A stretch of 64,000 nucleotides of DNA from Nymphaea colorata (taxonomy: Eukaryota; Streptophyta; Magnoliopsida; Nymphaeales; Nymphaeaceae): positions 16,342,464 through 16,406,463 of the forward strand of contig NC_045143.1 of the NCBI RefSeq assembly GCF_008831285.2, in the 5' to 3' direction. The translations under genes and the position numbers were made by a program. A model generated the notes under the pieces. It was given only the letters and a program-made list of their open reading frames with translations. It did no database searches and was not told where the DNA came from. Every line of letters starts with the position of its first letter. Position 1 is the first letter of the stretch. Positions 50,426 to 62,470 of this stretch are shown here, piece by piece.

Positions 50426-52341
50426 GCAGAGAAAGGAGGGAAGAGAAGGGAAATGAAACGATGTGCTCGACTAAAGCAAAACAGGAATCCATTGAATGAG
50501 TGCGCAGAAACTTTCAATTGTAAACGCGATTATTCCGATTCTGGGTGGAGAGTTGCTCTTGCTCTTTCACTCCTTTTCTGTGGCAGGGGGAGAGACCAGA
50601 CACTGATAAGACGGCTCTTTCTTTCCGGGAGAGAGAGGGAAGAACGAGAAGTTCCACAGAGAAGTAACGTCCCTCCTTTCGGTTCGGTAGACTTTCAGGC
50701 CGCTCTTTCCATTTTAGCCCCCAGCAGATGGTTGTTGGTCCTTGTGCGTTCGCGAGAAAAACTTCATTGTCGATAACCATTTAAGCCCTCATATTAGAAA
50801 GAGTGTCACCTTTTCTAAAATTTTCCAAATAGGTGCTTTCTTTTTCTCCCCCCTTTTATAACGGCGCCCTGCGCCGTGCCCGACCAGGGCTTCAGCTCTG
50901 CATCGGCACGGACTCTCCAGGACCCGACCCGATTTTGGTATGACAAAATCCGATCGAGGTCCATGATCTGATTCATCTTTATTCAAATAAACTTATCAAA
51001 TTTTGAATAATTGTATGACAATAATATAGTAATTTATATGTTAAAAATATATGTAGAATCTCGTGGCTGAATTCCAACTCGATCAATCCGGGTCCTCATT
51101 AATAGGGACGTTGATGCTTACTGGACAGGCTCGAGCTTGAGGCTAGCTTCATCTGGTCCTGTCAAGGTGGGGATGGGTTCGGACAATTCTGGCTTTATTT
51201 AGGTGGCATTAAAATTGGATTTATCCAACCAAAAACCAAGTTTCAAAAAGTAAAAACTTAGTTTTTTTCCTTATCACTTAGACATACTAACAATGTTTCA
51301 ACCAGGTTTTCACAAAATCTCATTTTCAAGGGTGTCATCCAAACGCAATCATATTTTTAAGTTAGAAACAGTAATTTTTCCTTTAAATTAAATAATTTCT
51401 TGTTTGTCGTAAGAATTGGGACAGCTATATCGTCCGATTACTCGTTTCAGTTTCTTTGAAATTTTTATTTGAAGTTCGGTAGGAAGTAGGCACCAGCGCA
51501 GTTGTCCACGAGCTCACCTTGGGAATAAATTTTACAAAGTGACATGTTTTTTCTTGCAAAATATTGCAAGGTTGGTACTTGGTTGAAAATAACTTGGGGC
51601 ATGGACGATCTGTTCTATTATTGCACAAATGATTGCTCATTCGGTTGTTTGACGGCGGAATTTTTTCGAATTCAGACAAACTTGTATCACAGGCTTGTTG
51701 TTGGGCGGCAGCAACTTTTGGAGCGTTGCCCAGAAAACTTTTTCAGGGTGCAATAGTCCTGAAACATTTCTCGTGGAACACCTCGGGGTCCGACTGCCAA
51801 CCGAAAATTCAGAAAAAGGCTATGACAAAATCAAAATAAGAAAATCAGGAGATTGAAGTTTTGCAAGATAACTTTTCCGGCTTCTTATTAAATGTCATAT
51901 GGCTCTCACATTTTTTCTTTTTTTGGTCTGAGATAACTTCTTAGCAATCAGAACAGGTTAAGCTCGTGTTTGATTGCATAGAGAAGTTTAACTTGGTTTC
52001 AGTGTCAAGCTTTGAAAAACAATCAAAAAGTAAATATTCACTTTGTATCTTAAAGAAAAAGTGATTTTTTTCCTCATAAAGTTCCAGCTCTTCACCCAAT
52101 TTTTCAGGCTAAAAATAAATAATAATGTAAACAGGGTAAATTTTCTTTTCCACTTTGAATACGTGTCCAAGGAAAACTTCACAGTTTTTTTCTACCTATC
52201 TTTCTACGACTCATGTGTGGTTTATATGTGAATTGTGAAAGCTAAAATGGAATTCATGCATTTCTTAGCAAATATTTTATTTTAAAGAAAAAAAAGGGTT
52301 AAAAACAGCCATTTAAACGTAAATAGCGATCTTATTGCGAA

Positions 52342-52438
52342 TAGCGAAAAGAAAGATCTTATTAGGCAAATAGCGAAAATGAAGATCGTATTAGGCAAAC
52401 AGCGAAAAGGAAGATCTTATTAGGCAAATAGCGAAAGG
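52342..52438. repeat. 29-bp tandem repeat, about 3.3 copies
   Basis: Units starting at 52342, 52371, 52400 and 52429 share TAGCGAAAA, GAAGATCTTATTAGGCAAA with single-base changes. There are no unique spacers. A diverged copy (AAATAGCGATCTTATTGCGA) precedes the array. Confidence 0.9.
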
Positions 52439-53033
52439 CCCCTGACGGTATGACTTAGTTTGATATTTCTTGAAAGATACGGCCGTCCATGGACGATTTC
52501 GTTTTGTTCTGGGTGGATTGCTCCCTTTCTTTCAAACGAGAGGGAGAGAGAGAGACCTTATTGCGAATCTATGTATGTGACGTTATCCAACCATGCGACG
52601 CACCAGGATTCTAAGGTTGTTTTTCTTTTCTTTTCTTCTGTCCTTTTGTTTTTTGGGGCCTTATCTGGCTGTTGATGAACAGGAAAATTACATTGCATCT
52701 GCCATGGAGCTACCTAGCTAGTTTTGACGTAGGAGAGGAGCATCTTGCTTGACGTGGAGATACTTCCCTAGCAGATGCCGCCCACATTCAAGGGTTGCAG
52801 TTACACTTGAGTCCACGCTTCTGCTTCCATCAATTCTTGTTTTACTGTCTTGTTTTTTTGTCCAACCACAAGTTTCTTTGTTATTTTTTGTTCTTTCTGT
52901 TGTTTGATTGTTGTTCTACAGTTTCTAAGTGATCATTCCTTCAAAAAAAAGCGTGTGCGCGCATGCGTTTGTGTGTGTGAGAGAGAGTTCTTGGGATAAG
53001 AATGATAAGGAATTAAAATGTCTTCCTTGCCTC

Positions 53034-53037
<4 letters not shown>

Positions 53038-53064
<27 letters not shown>
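53038..53064. repeat. A27 homopolymer
   Basis: A run of 27 adenines. It could be the tail of an old retroposed sequence to its left (52930-53037), but that stretch matches nothing I recognise. Confidence 0.9.
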
Positions 53065-54629
53065 CTTAAATCGCCCATTAACTTTAGTTATTCTGATGTG
53101 CCAGATGAAAGGCAGCTGGAAAAGAGATCCAAACGTTGGAAAACAAGACAAAGGGAGATTATTTCTAGAAAGGTGTGTGAGGGGAAGAAGGTGGCAGAGC
53201 AGTTCGCAGTAATATGCTTCTAACAAGGAATTTTCAACTCTTCATTTTCAACTTGGAGAGTGTCAAATCCCACGACTTTAAAGTGAAGTTCAAACTGCCG
53301 ATCAGATGCGCAGAACACTTGCGCACTGAATTTATTGTTATTTGGATGGTCATGAATAAATTCTGATATAGGTATGCGCTCCATGCCTAGCTAATGAGTA
53401 CACTTTTCCGAAATTGCTCAATGGCAACCACTCAATGTGACCTTACCTTTACCACTGTCGTAAAAAAGGGTCTCTGAGTTGGATTGTTTTTTGGAGAATC
53501 GTTCTTAATAAAAATTTGAACTCTTTAAAGAACTTAAAGAGAATATAGAGACAAAAAACTGAAAAAGAATCCAAAAAGTTTGCCAAACTTTATGAAATAA
53601 CAATCGTAAGGTTACCACCAATTGAACCATAACTTTACTAACATAGCAGCAAAAGTATAAGATAATTAGATAATGTTGAATAGAAGCAAAAGTATAGAAT
53701 AATTAAACAGTAGTAATTGAAATCATTCACATAATGCGCTGTTTCACTGCTGATTCGATTCGATGGCTGATTTTGATACGTCTGCTTTGACAGTTCACGC
53801 TCGCTAAACCATACAAAACTTTTCAGTAAGCTGCGTGATCTACATTGTCCATTCTTTACCTTAAGGGCAGAAAACGAAGACGCATAGCAGGTAAGATGAA
53901 CTTGCAAGCTACTCTAGAAATATGCAAGCATTAGATTCTTTCTGCTTCTTCGTTTCGATAGAAAGAGCCAGTGTAGTGTCTTCTGCTCTACCAATAAATT
54001 TCTTGTCCCCTTTTTCATTTTGCAGCCATAATTTCTTGGCTTCCACAGACGATTTTAGAAACATAGAATAAATTAATTTCAAAATTCTCCTGATTTGGGT
54101 AAAAAAACGACCGCCAGAAAAACATAAGAGCCATCAAAAATCAAAATTTCCTGTCCTTTTCTGATATAGGACTGCGGAACAACATAGAGAAGTCAGCTCA
54201 AGCAAGTAGGGTAATCAATATAAATATATAATACCATGGCTTCTTGTTGCAATACTTGAAGTTCTGGATTTTCAGAAAATAAGAAAATTACACAAGGCAA
54301 AAGAAAGAACAATTACATATGAACTAATATTTTGGTCTCTAGCATAAATGCATTATGCACAATTATGTTGCACAATTATCAAGCCGAACTACCCTTTTTT
54401 AGACGAAGCCCAGTTTGACAAGTACATACTTTAGCTTAGCCAAATCCACATGTGCAAATTGTACAAGTTCGTTTCCCCTGCAGAAATTTTCAAGCAGATA
54501 TATGATGAAGCATTTCTCCGAGTTCGAATGAGGAACTTCTTCACGTAAGAGGAAAAAACAGAACAGAAATGCAACTATCCACAACTAAGTAATGTACATA
54601 GTACATACAGTACATTGCAAGGTGAAGGA

Positions 54630-55631
54630 TTACTCCTTGGCATCATAAACAATGTTATCTCTAACAATGTTGATCTTCTCGTAACCTAGATTGGCTGGAG
54701 CAACTGCGAACTTTGACGGCCCGATGGAACTTTTCTTGGCCAAGAACGATCTCATCAGCAGCAATGCCGCTGCAGCCATGGCAGCACATCCAGCACCCAG
54801 TACAAAGGCAGCAAAAACACCCGCTGCATTGCTCTTCCTCGGCTGCTTCGCAACTTCTTCGCCGACTTTTGCGAAATTACGGGGGTCCAAAGGGTCCGAG
54901 TGCAACGTGAAGGCCGAATAGCGCTTTCTGAAGCTCCATGAGTATAGAGTGGTGATCTGGGAGGAGTTCGTGCTCGAAGCACCAATACCAACAAGCATCT
55001 TGTCGTCCCAAAGCGTCAAGAGATCGGCCGAGTACGAAATCACAGGGCTGAAACGCCGGTACTCACTCGAATTGCCAACTCCAACCTCGATGACCCTCGA
55101 ACCAGAGTTGTACTTGATCCAACAGTGCAACCGCTCCCCCTCATTGCTCACGAAGCCCACCCTCGGGACATCACTCATTCGAACGGAGATGGTCTCGCTT
55201 GAAGCATCCAATCGAACGACGAAACCTTTTGAAGTTCCTCCACCATCGCTTCCGTCCGCGAGGTCGAATGAAGTCCCTGTCGGCCAGAAGGCGAACGCGA
55301 GGAGACCGCCATTGCCGGGGGAGATCGAGAAGGAGAAGGAGGATAAGAAGGAAATGGGGAGCCTGGATTTCCCGCGGAACATCTCGATGGGACTCATATG
55401 GAGAACCCGGCCGGAGCTTGGGAATGATCCGTTAGTGATCCTGATGGCAGCATCAACCCGAGAGAAGCGAGCGTCGCCTAAAAGAGAGATGCCCAAATTG
55501 TTTCCGGACTCTTCGAACTTGGCGAAGGAGAAAGATGGTTGGTAGGAAAAGCCAGGGTCAGGCTTTGATGAAGAAATGTGTAAGAGAGGGAGGAAAGCTA
55601 AGGCGAAGAAGAAAAAGGAGAGGGCAGCCAT
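54630..55631 (-). CDS. Legume-lectin-domain membrane protein without kinase, 333 aa, intronless
   Basis: The frame is open to 55721, but the first ATG is at 55631 and begins an evident signal peptide (MAALSFFFFALAFLPLLHIS). Residues about 25-240 form an L-type lectin (concanavalin A-like) fold: FSFAKFEESGNNL near the start, RITNGSF, FSSFSFSISPGNGGLLAFAFWP, FVVRLDASS, LHCWIKYNSGSRVIEV, and LVGIGAS...LYSWSF at the end. Three NxS/T sites (67, 187, 222) fit secretion. A membrane segment at about 270-293 is followed by a short tail of about 40 residues; there is no kinase domain. It therefore resembles the extracellular half of an L-type lectin receptor kinase, or the lectin-only membrane proteins related to it. 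Some sugar/metal-binding residues of true lectins are not obvious, so carbohydrate binding is uncertain. A weak TATA-like TGTATATGAAA lies near 55752. Confidence 0.88.
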   Translation of the reverse strand: MAALSFFFFALAFLPLLHISSSKPDPGFSYQPSFSFAKFEESGNNLGISLLGDARFSRVDAAIRITNGSFPSSGRVLHMSPIEMFRGKSRLPISFLSSFSFSISPGNGGLLAFAFWPTGTSFDLADGSDGGGTSKGFVVRLDASSETISVRMSDVPRVGFVSNEGERLHCWIKYNSGSRVIEVGVGNSSEYRRFSPVISYSADLLTLWDDKMLVGIGASSTNSSQITTLYSWSFRKRYSAFTLHSDPLDPRNFAKVGEEVAKQPRKSNAAGVFAAFVLGAGCAAMAAAALLLMRSFLAKKSSIGPSKFAVAPANLGYEKINIVRDNIVYDAKE

Positions 55632-55759
55632 TGGCTCTGAGAAAAAGGAGCAGGGAAGGACGGAAAGATGGAGGTCTTCTGGTAGTTGAGAGTTAGGGTT
55701 TTGGTGGATACAATCGCGCAAGGGAAAGGAGGATGTTTGTGACAGTGGGTTTCATATAC

Positions 55760-57302
55760 AATAATACAACACGCCCTGAGAAGGCTGGCTCGAGCTCCTA
55801 AAAAATTGACATGGACAGAACAGACACAGACAATAAAATACGCAATTGGTCTCAGTTTGTATGCGACATAGTTCAGTCCGGAGTCCCTCCCACTCCTTCT
55901 TTCTTGGCATGCTGCTGCTGGAGCATCTCTCAAGACCTTAACAACTGTACATCTGGTTTTTTCTTTGTTTCTTTCAATTTTGGCAACATGAGCCGCTCGG
56001 ATTCCGAATGGACATGTTAAGTTCAAAATCCTAATATCTTGAGCATCTCGCACACATTGCAACTTTTTTCTCCTTCCATAATCTACACATTTCCCGGAAC
56101 GCAGTTGTACAACTTTAGAGTATGGAACATGAATGTTGGTTCCTTTTTTTTTTAACCTACTCCAATTACACAAATGTCTTTCGATGAACAATTACCCATA
56201 CGTTTAAATTATCTGGATCGGAAAAACAATATGGAACACATATTGATCCATTATAATGCAAATCCAGGTCCTCAAAACAAGAGAACAGTGCATTTTTTGC
56301 CTAAAACAGCTATTCAAATACATCAATGCACTTGTATTTAACAGGTGCTTTGTTTGATAGGTGGAATAACACGAATTTTCTGGGTAAAACTTGAGGCAAC
56401 CATTTTGTGCGGAACACGAATAATGTCTTGAAAATTTTTAGCAGTTTCAAACAGAAGAAAGTCCTGCGATAACTTTTTGCTGTACCAAGTGACTCAACTT
56501 TTTGAGCACGAGGAGTTCGAGCGAAGCTGAACCAAGAACTCAATCCTTCATGCTCGAGTTCGCAACCTTTGGTGGGCTGCTCATGACTCAGTTTCAAGCC
56601 TATGCATGAGTGTGCTTTTGACAAGTCGAACCAAGCAGATCCACGAGATGCAGATGCGCTATCTTGGACAAGACTCCTTTAAGCCCTGGATAAGGTCTTA
56701 CGGGTGCCTTCACCTTAGAAAGCTAATCCAGGACTTTCAATCGGACACCTACAGGTCCCACCAACAATCTTGCTTCTTTAAATGTTGAGAAAGGTAATCA
56801 AAAGGTGTCGCTTATGTAATCTACGGTTCCCCTACTGAGGAAACGGTATGAATGGGTTATACTTAGTCCCAAGATGCTATTAACATGTCATTGGTAGAAG
56901 CCGCAAAGTTAGTCGCAAGAACATGTCCTGACGGCACGCAAGGCATGGGTTTGCTTAAATGAAAGGAAATAGAAACAAATAGGATGTGTAAAATTGACAA
57001 TAAATCCTGCAGATCTTATCTGATTTCAGCGCTAGATGTTAATGCCCAACATGCAATTTGTGTAAGGATGCAGAAACCTCGGGGCAATAATTTCCGATTG
57101 AAAACCATCATAGCACCTACCCTAAATCAACATGTAAGTTTGATCTGTAACTTATTTAACAAATGTCGATTTTGCTGAAATGTCAATAGCACATACTCTC
57201 TAGCAAAAATTGTGCACCAAACTGCAAAGAGTACAATCAAGTTTGAAATATCCGTAGTACTTTGCAACAGCAATGTGAGAAGCACCTTTCACTGAGACAG
57301 CT
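55760..57302. other. Intergenic between lectin gene promoter and TIM10 3' end
   Basis: No gene recognised. An open frame at 56310-56624 (minus) is low in recognisable content. The part just below 57303 is probably the TIM10 3' UTR. Confidence 0.4.
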
Positions 57303-60300
57303 TCACAATGGGGGCCTATTGGAACCAAGTAACTGTCCAATCAAATTTGTTACCTGCACCCACGTAATCAGAAAGGTTCATAAAGTTTCACCCTCAATGT
57401 ATTAGAGCTCAAAAACAAATCCAGGGTAACCAGCCAGAGGTTCTTCCAAATGACAGAACCCTGTGGGACGATTGGGAAAAAAAACATGTTTTCACACTGC
57501 CCAAAGATAGCGAATCAATAAATGTGAACATGCTTTAAAAAAAAAAGTCGAACCTAAAAACATCAATTCATAGTCAAATACAAGAAACGATTGGCAACCA
57601 TGCAAGGAAAAATTAAAAAGCCACCTTAAATAGCTCTACTATTGAAGTTCTTAATCCAAAATAAAATACATTACATATAAAATGGTTTTTGAGAAATAAA
57701 TCAATAAAGCTACGAGTTTGTGACTAATTCAGCCACATTAGCACCTGGTATAGATGTAACCCTTGCAGGATGACCACCTTTCAAAATGTCTATTGTGCAC
57801 ATTTTTACAAATTACCGGCTTGAAGGTTGGAGTCATCCATTGGTAGGACGGCCAGCTTGAAGTTGCCAGACTAAGCAGCAGAACCCAAGGAGGCATCTCA
57901 AAACTTATGGGATGTGAGGCAGGAATGTAAAACGGTGATTTAAGGAATGAATATTAAAATATAAAGAGCACTCATACACACACACACCCAAATATATATA
58001 TATATATATATATTGTATCCTCAAGTTATTAATAAATTAAAGATGAAAAACTAAAGCTTTTGCATATTAGACTTAATATTGTGTGCAATCTCTTAACAGA
58101 GAATACATTTTATGGCCAGTATTTGATATGTCAACAAATAACTAACAATATGTGGTACAAAATTTACATTCCAAAGAATAGGATCTAGGCTACTTAACTT
58201 TTAAGTTTTAACAAATAAAAATAATAAAAAGCATGATTTACATGCCATCGTCTCAACTATTGGCAACTAAGAATAAGAAAATTTACATGTTTTAATATCA
58301 ACTAAGATAACTGAAGCCTCAAAAACCATGATTATTAATATAAGGGAGGATAGAAAGGAAGTGCAGAAGGTGCAAGAGGAACATCACGAAGGAAAAAAAG
58401 GAGAAGCATGACTTTCATCATGCTTCAAAAGCAAGAAGCACCCACCTCCATAGTGAGTTCTATGCTAAAGCTTCCAGTAACCCCAGTCCAACCTTACCAT
58501 GAAGCATGCATTCACCATAATGCAACCTTTGTTCCTTTAGGCCTTAAGGAACCCAAAATTTTCCTCCTTGTAGCTTAAGCAAGTCTATCAAATGCGACAT
58601 TGTAAACTGACATCTCCAATGACTTTCTTTCATACCCATAGCTTAGATTTTTCTAATGTAATTTGGTAGCTTCTCTAGAAATTGGTTTTCAGATTACTTT
58701 TTGTTCCCCATCATGCATATCCTTACAAAGAAAAGCATTACAAATTTACAATGCATGAAAAAGAAACTTCCAGAAACAAGCATCTAGAGTTGGCTGCCAG
58801 CCTGCCGGTACTTTTAAGAGCTAGAACATCGAGCAACTTACTCATATGGAGTTACTTTTATATTTTTATATTCTTAAAACTAAAATCTATGAAATTTTTG
58901 GGACACCAAGCATTACCTTAAGTTCCAGACAACCAAGAAGTATGGAGTAAACTTGAAGTTACCTTGCTTGGTCCAATTTGGACGTGCACTCTCCTAGAGC
59001 ATTTACAAAACCGATGCCCAAAAAAGCAACCATCAGAAATAACATCCAGCATGTGGAATTTAAGTATTTTATGATCTTGTGAATGTGATTCTTATTAGCA
59101 GAGATCAAGTCAAGTGACATCACATACAACTCTAGTTTTTGTATGTCATCCTTCCCCCTTATCAATCCCAATAATTAACTTTCACTGGACATTTACTTAA
59201 TTGGACAGACATGGTGTAAAAACTATATCCTGAAATGCCTTTTACAGAATAACTAGTGCTAGATCCCAAATATGAAATATTCTAATTTCTAATCCTAACG
59301 CCAGACAACCTACATTTAATTAGATTTGATTTTCACATGTAATCAATATACCAGGTTCCACTCAGACCCTGATTCTGATTTATTTGAACCCTCAATATAT
59401 ACTGAACCAAACTCATATTCATCTATGTTAAGATTTAAATTTGCATCTGATAACTAATACAAGTACAAGGTTTCAACTTTCAACTAAGAAACAACATGCA
59501 TGGTTCCAAATTTACTTGAGCTACTCACCATATACTGATCAAACTGCACTTTGTCCTATTTGGCAAATTCGAGCCATCATGAATAGATATAAATCTGTCC
59601 TAGCAGATTCTCATAGAACCGTAATCTAATGCACAATCATAACAGCAAATTACTGAAAGCTTCTGACACAGGAATCACATATTTATTCAGTTTGATTACT
59701 TCACAAGGCAGACAATAACCATGCCTTTGACAAATAAATTTGGGCTTCACATCTTTGGCTTAAGGGTAATTCTGCATTAGTGCAACCTTTTTCAAGCCCT
59801 AAAACACTACTAGTCATTTTTTAGCAAAGGAAGACGTTCACTATGAACAGATTACCTGCCAATATTTAGCCACACACCGATCAATGCAACTATTTTCACC
59901 CATGTTCAGCTCAGACTCTTTGTACCTGAAAACCAAAAGCATCTTTTAGAAATCCAGTTCAAATGAACTCTGTAGAGTGAACATATATCTCCATAAAGAC
60001 CATTGAAGCATGGAATATTGTTTACATGATAGTCACAAAAAACTTTATCGGGTTTTAAACAGCAAGGTTTTTCTTGGGTATAATCAGCGAGCCTGAAAAA
60101 ACGGGAAAAGGGGGGAAAATTCGGCAACTTTTTAAAAATTTAAAAAAACTAAAAATGAGGGGAAAAATAAAGTAAGTAAGAAACTAATAACACAGACATT
60201 AAAAAAAATGAAAAAAACTGTTTGGCATCAAAAGAACATGAAAAAAAGGAAAAAAAACACATTTTTTGGCATTTTTTCCCATTTTGTTCATCGTAAAATT

Positions 60301-61871
60301 TTTTTTCAAAAAAATAGTGTTTTTTTTAATTTTAAACGGCAAATTTATTTACCGTGTTTTTTTTTTCGAAAACAACATGTTTTTTGTGACTATGGACTTT
60401 ACATATATCTTCTTAATGATCATTGAAGAATGGATAGGGTTTACAGCAGTAAAACACACCTTTTCTCAATACATTTCTCGAAACAAGTTTGTGTAAGCCT
60501 GCATTAACGTATAAGTTCAAAAGATTGTTAGTTTCAATTTCATAGGGTAATGCCAGTGACATCCCATCACAGTGAAGTAAGTCATGACATTACTACTGAA
60601 TTGAAATCCCTAGATAAGCAGAAGGCTATTATCCACATTTGTGAAACAAGGTTAGAATGCCAATTATATGATTGCAGAAAGCAAACCTGTTGAAGAGATC
60701 TACCCTATACTCCATTTCTTTTTCTGCCATCCCAAGTATCTGAAAGGACATAAATTAGTACAAATAACTAAATTAGGTATGGCCTATGCATGAAGTGAGC
60801 TGAAACTTACATAAAACACCAGTGATGATGATACCAAACAAGCTGAAGCATCAAATGAGTACTGTAGAAGTCTATGATTTTCAAAACCGATGCCAACATC
60901 CAAAAGCAACTTCATCTTAGGCAAACAGGAATCAGGAACTAGGAAAAGAAACTTCAATATATATGGTCATCTAAGGCAAACAGGAATCAGGAACTAAAAA
61001 AAGAAACTTGAATATATATGGTCTGAAAGAATGAATGATCATTGAAGATTCCAGTTTTCCTAGGCCAGTAGTGCCACTGTTTAGGGCCCAAGAGCAAATA
61101 ATTTTTCTTGTTTCATAACCAACGACAGGAAGAACAAAGTGCTGCAGAAAAATGTCGTGTCCAGATGTCCTGACGTTTTCTCGATTGACAATAATGAACA
61201 GAAGCTTGTGATAGTTATCAGATAGAAATAAAGTCGTTACTTGAAGCATATAACTGCTAATCACCTTACCCTGCTGAGAAACATGTCACCATCTATTCTT
61301 GGCCCCATCACCTTTGTTCGGAAGCATCCTTACCACTCCATTACTCTAAGGTAGTTTCTCGGCAAGGTGCGACCTAGTCTTTTACCGTCGTTTATATGCA
61401 GCAATAGAAGCAGTAAGATAACGGCAGAAACGTTAAGCACCTTCCAACCTTTTGATGTTCTTTAAGCACAAATGTAATTTAAGAATTAGCGATTCTCATG
61501 ATAACCTTCATTAGTTTCTCCTGAATCCGTCTATCTATTAAACAAGGTTCAGTAGCTTACCGTTGATACAAGCACCTTTTCACAAGTTCAAATGAAAATT
61601 TTCAGCAATACGATAGGAACCAGAAGGTCCAGATAACTCACATTTACAAAGGAAGTATGACCAAGATTTAAGAATAGACAATCACAACATAGTCCAACAT
61701 CAGTTTAGAAACATAGGAAACCAAATTAAAGAATGCATCGATTAAAGAGGTACAATTAAATAATCAGTACAAACAAAAGCAACAAATAAACATGATCCTA
61801 CACAGTAGCAGCAGCAATGCTTCGCATACCTGCTCCTTGTCAAATGCAGTTGGCGTGTTATTAGTAGCCAT
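57303..61871 (-). CDS. TIM10: Mitochondrial import inner membrane translocase subunit TIM10, 5 exons, 84 aa
   Basis: Exons in transcript order: 61871-61830, 60739-60687, 60498-60460, 59925-59856, 57353-57303 (TGA); 255 nt, all GT-AG. The protein reads MATNNTPTAFDKEQ, ILGMAEKEMEYRVDLFNR, LTQTCFEKCIEKR, YKESELNMGENSCIDRCVAKYWQ, VTNLIGQLLGSNRPPL. The twin CX3C motifs (CFEKC and CIDRC) 16 residues apart, the EMEYRVDLFN helix and the NMGENSC junction are diagnostic of Tim10. It forms hexamers with Tim9 in the intermembrane space and escorts carrier and beta-barrel precursors; it is imported and oxidised through Mia40, so no presequence is needed. Two exons are only 39 and 42 nt, while intron 4 is 2502 nt and intron 1 is 1090 nt. 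Intron 3 carries an inverted-repeat insertion. A non-coding exon upstream is likely (acceptor TTTTGCAG just before 61907). Confidence 0.95.
57975..58013. repeat. (CA)n and (AT)n microsatellites in TIM10 intron 4
   Basis: A short CA run (about 57975-57988) is followed by about eleven AT units (57992-58013). Confidence 0.9.
60029..60393. mobile_element. MITE-like insertion with 15-bp terminal inverted repeats in TIM10 intron 3
   Basis: ATAGTCACAAAAAAC at 60029-60043 is repeated exactly in reverse complement at 60379-60393. The 365-bp interval is A/T homopolymer-rich and non-coding. The flanks are themselves related: ACATATATCT, CATTGAAG(C/A)ATGG and TTTACA occur in order on both sides (59981-60026 and 60401-60444). 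That direct repeat is too long and too diverged to be a simple target-site duplication, so an older local duplication is also possible. Superfamily not assignable. Confidence 0.5.
60913..61022. repeat. 55-bp tandem duplication in TIM10 intron 1
   Basis: Two 55-bp units (60913-60967 and 60968-61022, core GGCAAACAGGAATCAGGAAC) differ at about five positions. Confidence 0.9.
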
Positions 61872-62470
61872 TGAGGTTTCCAACTGCCAAATGTGAAATC
61901 AAGCGATAAAGGCTGCAAAAGAAGTGAGTGGATAACGTTAGAATATGAATCAAATACGCCGCCGTTGTGTCCAAAGAGAGATGTCAAAGAAAGGAATTCA
62001 AGCGGGCAGTTTCTTCAAAGGTAGCAGCCAATCTCTTATACATAAAACCGTGAAACGCGGTCCCTTCCATTACTGGAGGCGATTTCCCCAACATTTCTTG
62101 GGCATGTCACAATGAGATGAACACTCCAACAGCGAGGAGATCAAAGCGACAATCTTATGGGCTTCCTGAGTACATCAAATGGGTGCAAGGAATTCATCTA
62201 TATCGGGAAAATTTCAAATCAATAAACGCTTTAGCCAGGCATTTTCCGCATATCGACATCATGAATTCTTCGAATGGGTGAATGTGGGTGTTGGGCGGCG
62301 CGCAAGCTCGCGCCTCTCTGAGAAAGAGAGAGGGAAGGAGGAAGGAAAGTACCTTTAACCTGGAGATCACCGCTGAAGAAGGTTAGCCGGCGGAGAGCCC
62401 TTGGCGGGCAGCAGGTTTTGCACTTAAAAGCACACCCCACTTCCCCGCTGCCCCTGTGGGTCTCTGCCTC
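61872..62470 (-). promoter_or_regulatory. Probable TIM10 5' UTR with leader intron
   Basis: On the minus strand a GC-rich stretch (about 62470-62353) ends at a possible donor (TTAAAG|GTACTT), and a strong acceptor (TTTTGCAG) occurs about 45 bases before the TIM10 ATG. This suggests a non-coding first exon and a leader intron of roughly 450 bases. A frame of 69 codons inside it has no recognisable domain. Confidence 0.4.

Larger units (their letters stand above)
50426..54629. other. Intergenic between ProT promoter and lectin-domain gene
   Basis: No gene recognised. The interval contains a 29-bp tandem array at 52342-52438 and a 27-base A-run at 53038-53064. The stretch 50860-51190 is rich in GACCCGA/GGTCC words, as in degraded transposons. 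Open frames are short and featureless. Confidence 0.35.

Noticed and set aside
49792-50517. 241-codon frame running through ProT exon 1 into intron 1
   Set aside because: Upstream of 50316 it begins only with TTG, and past the donor at 50198 it is intron. Only the exon 1 part is real.
52342-52438. CRISPR-like array of 29-bp repeats
   Set aside because: Units are directly adjacent with no unique spacers, no cas genes are present, and the DNA is plant nuclear; it is a minisatellite.
54949-55545. 198-codon plus-strand frame in the lectin gene
   Set aside because: Antisense shadow of the lectin domain with no recognisable content.
60620-60660. Second candidate for TIM10 exon 3 (TTGTTTC...AAATGTGGAT on minus)
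   Set aside because: It resembles the CX3C exon but has no usable acceptor or donor, loses the second cysteine and lies too close to exon 2. The true exon with correct splice sites is 60460-60498. It may be a decayed duplicate or chance.
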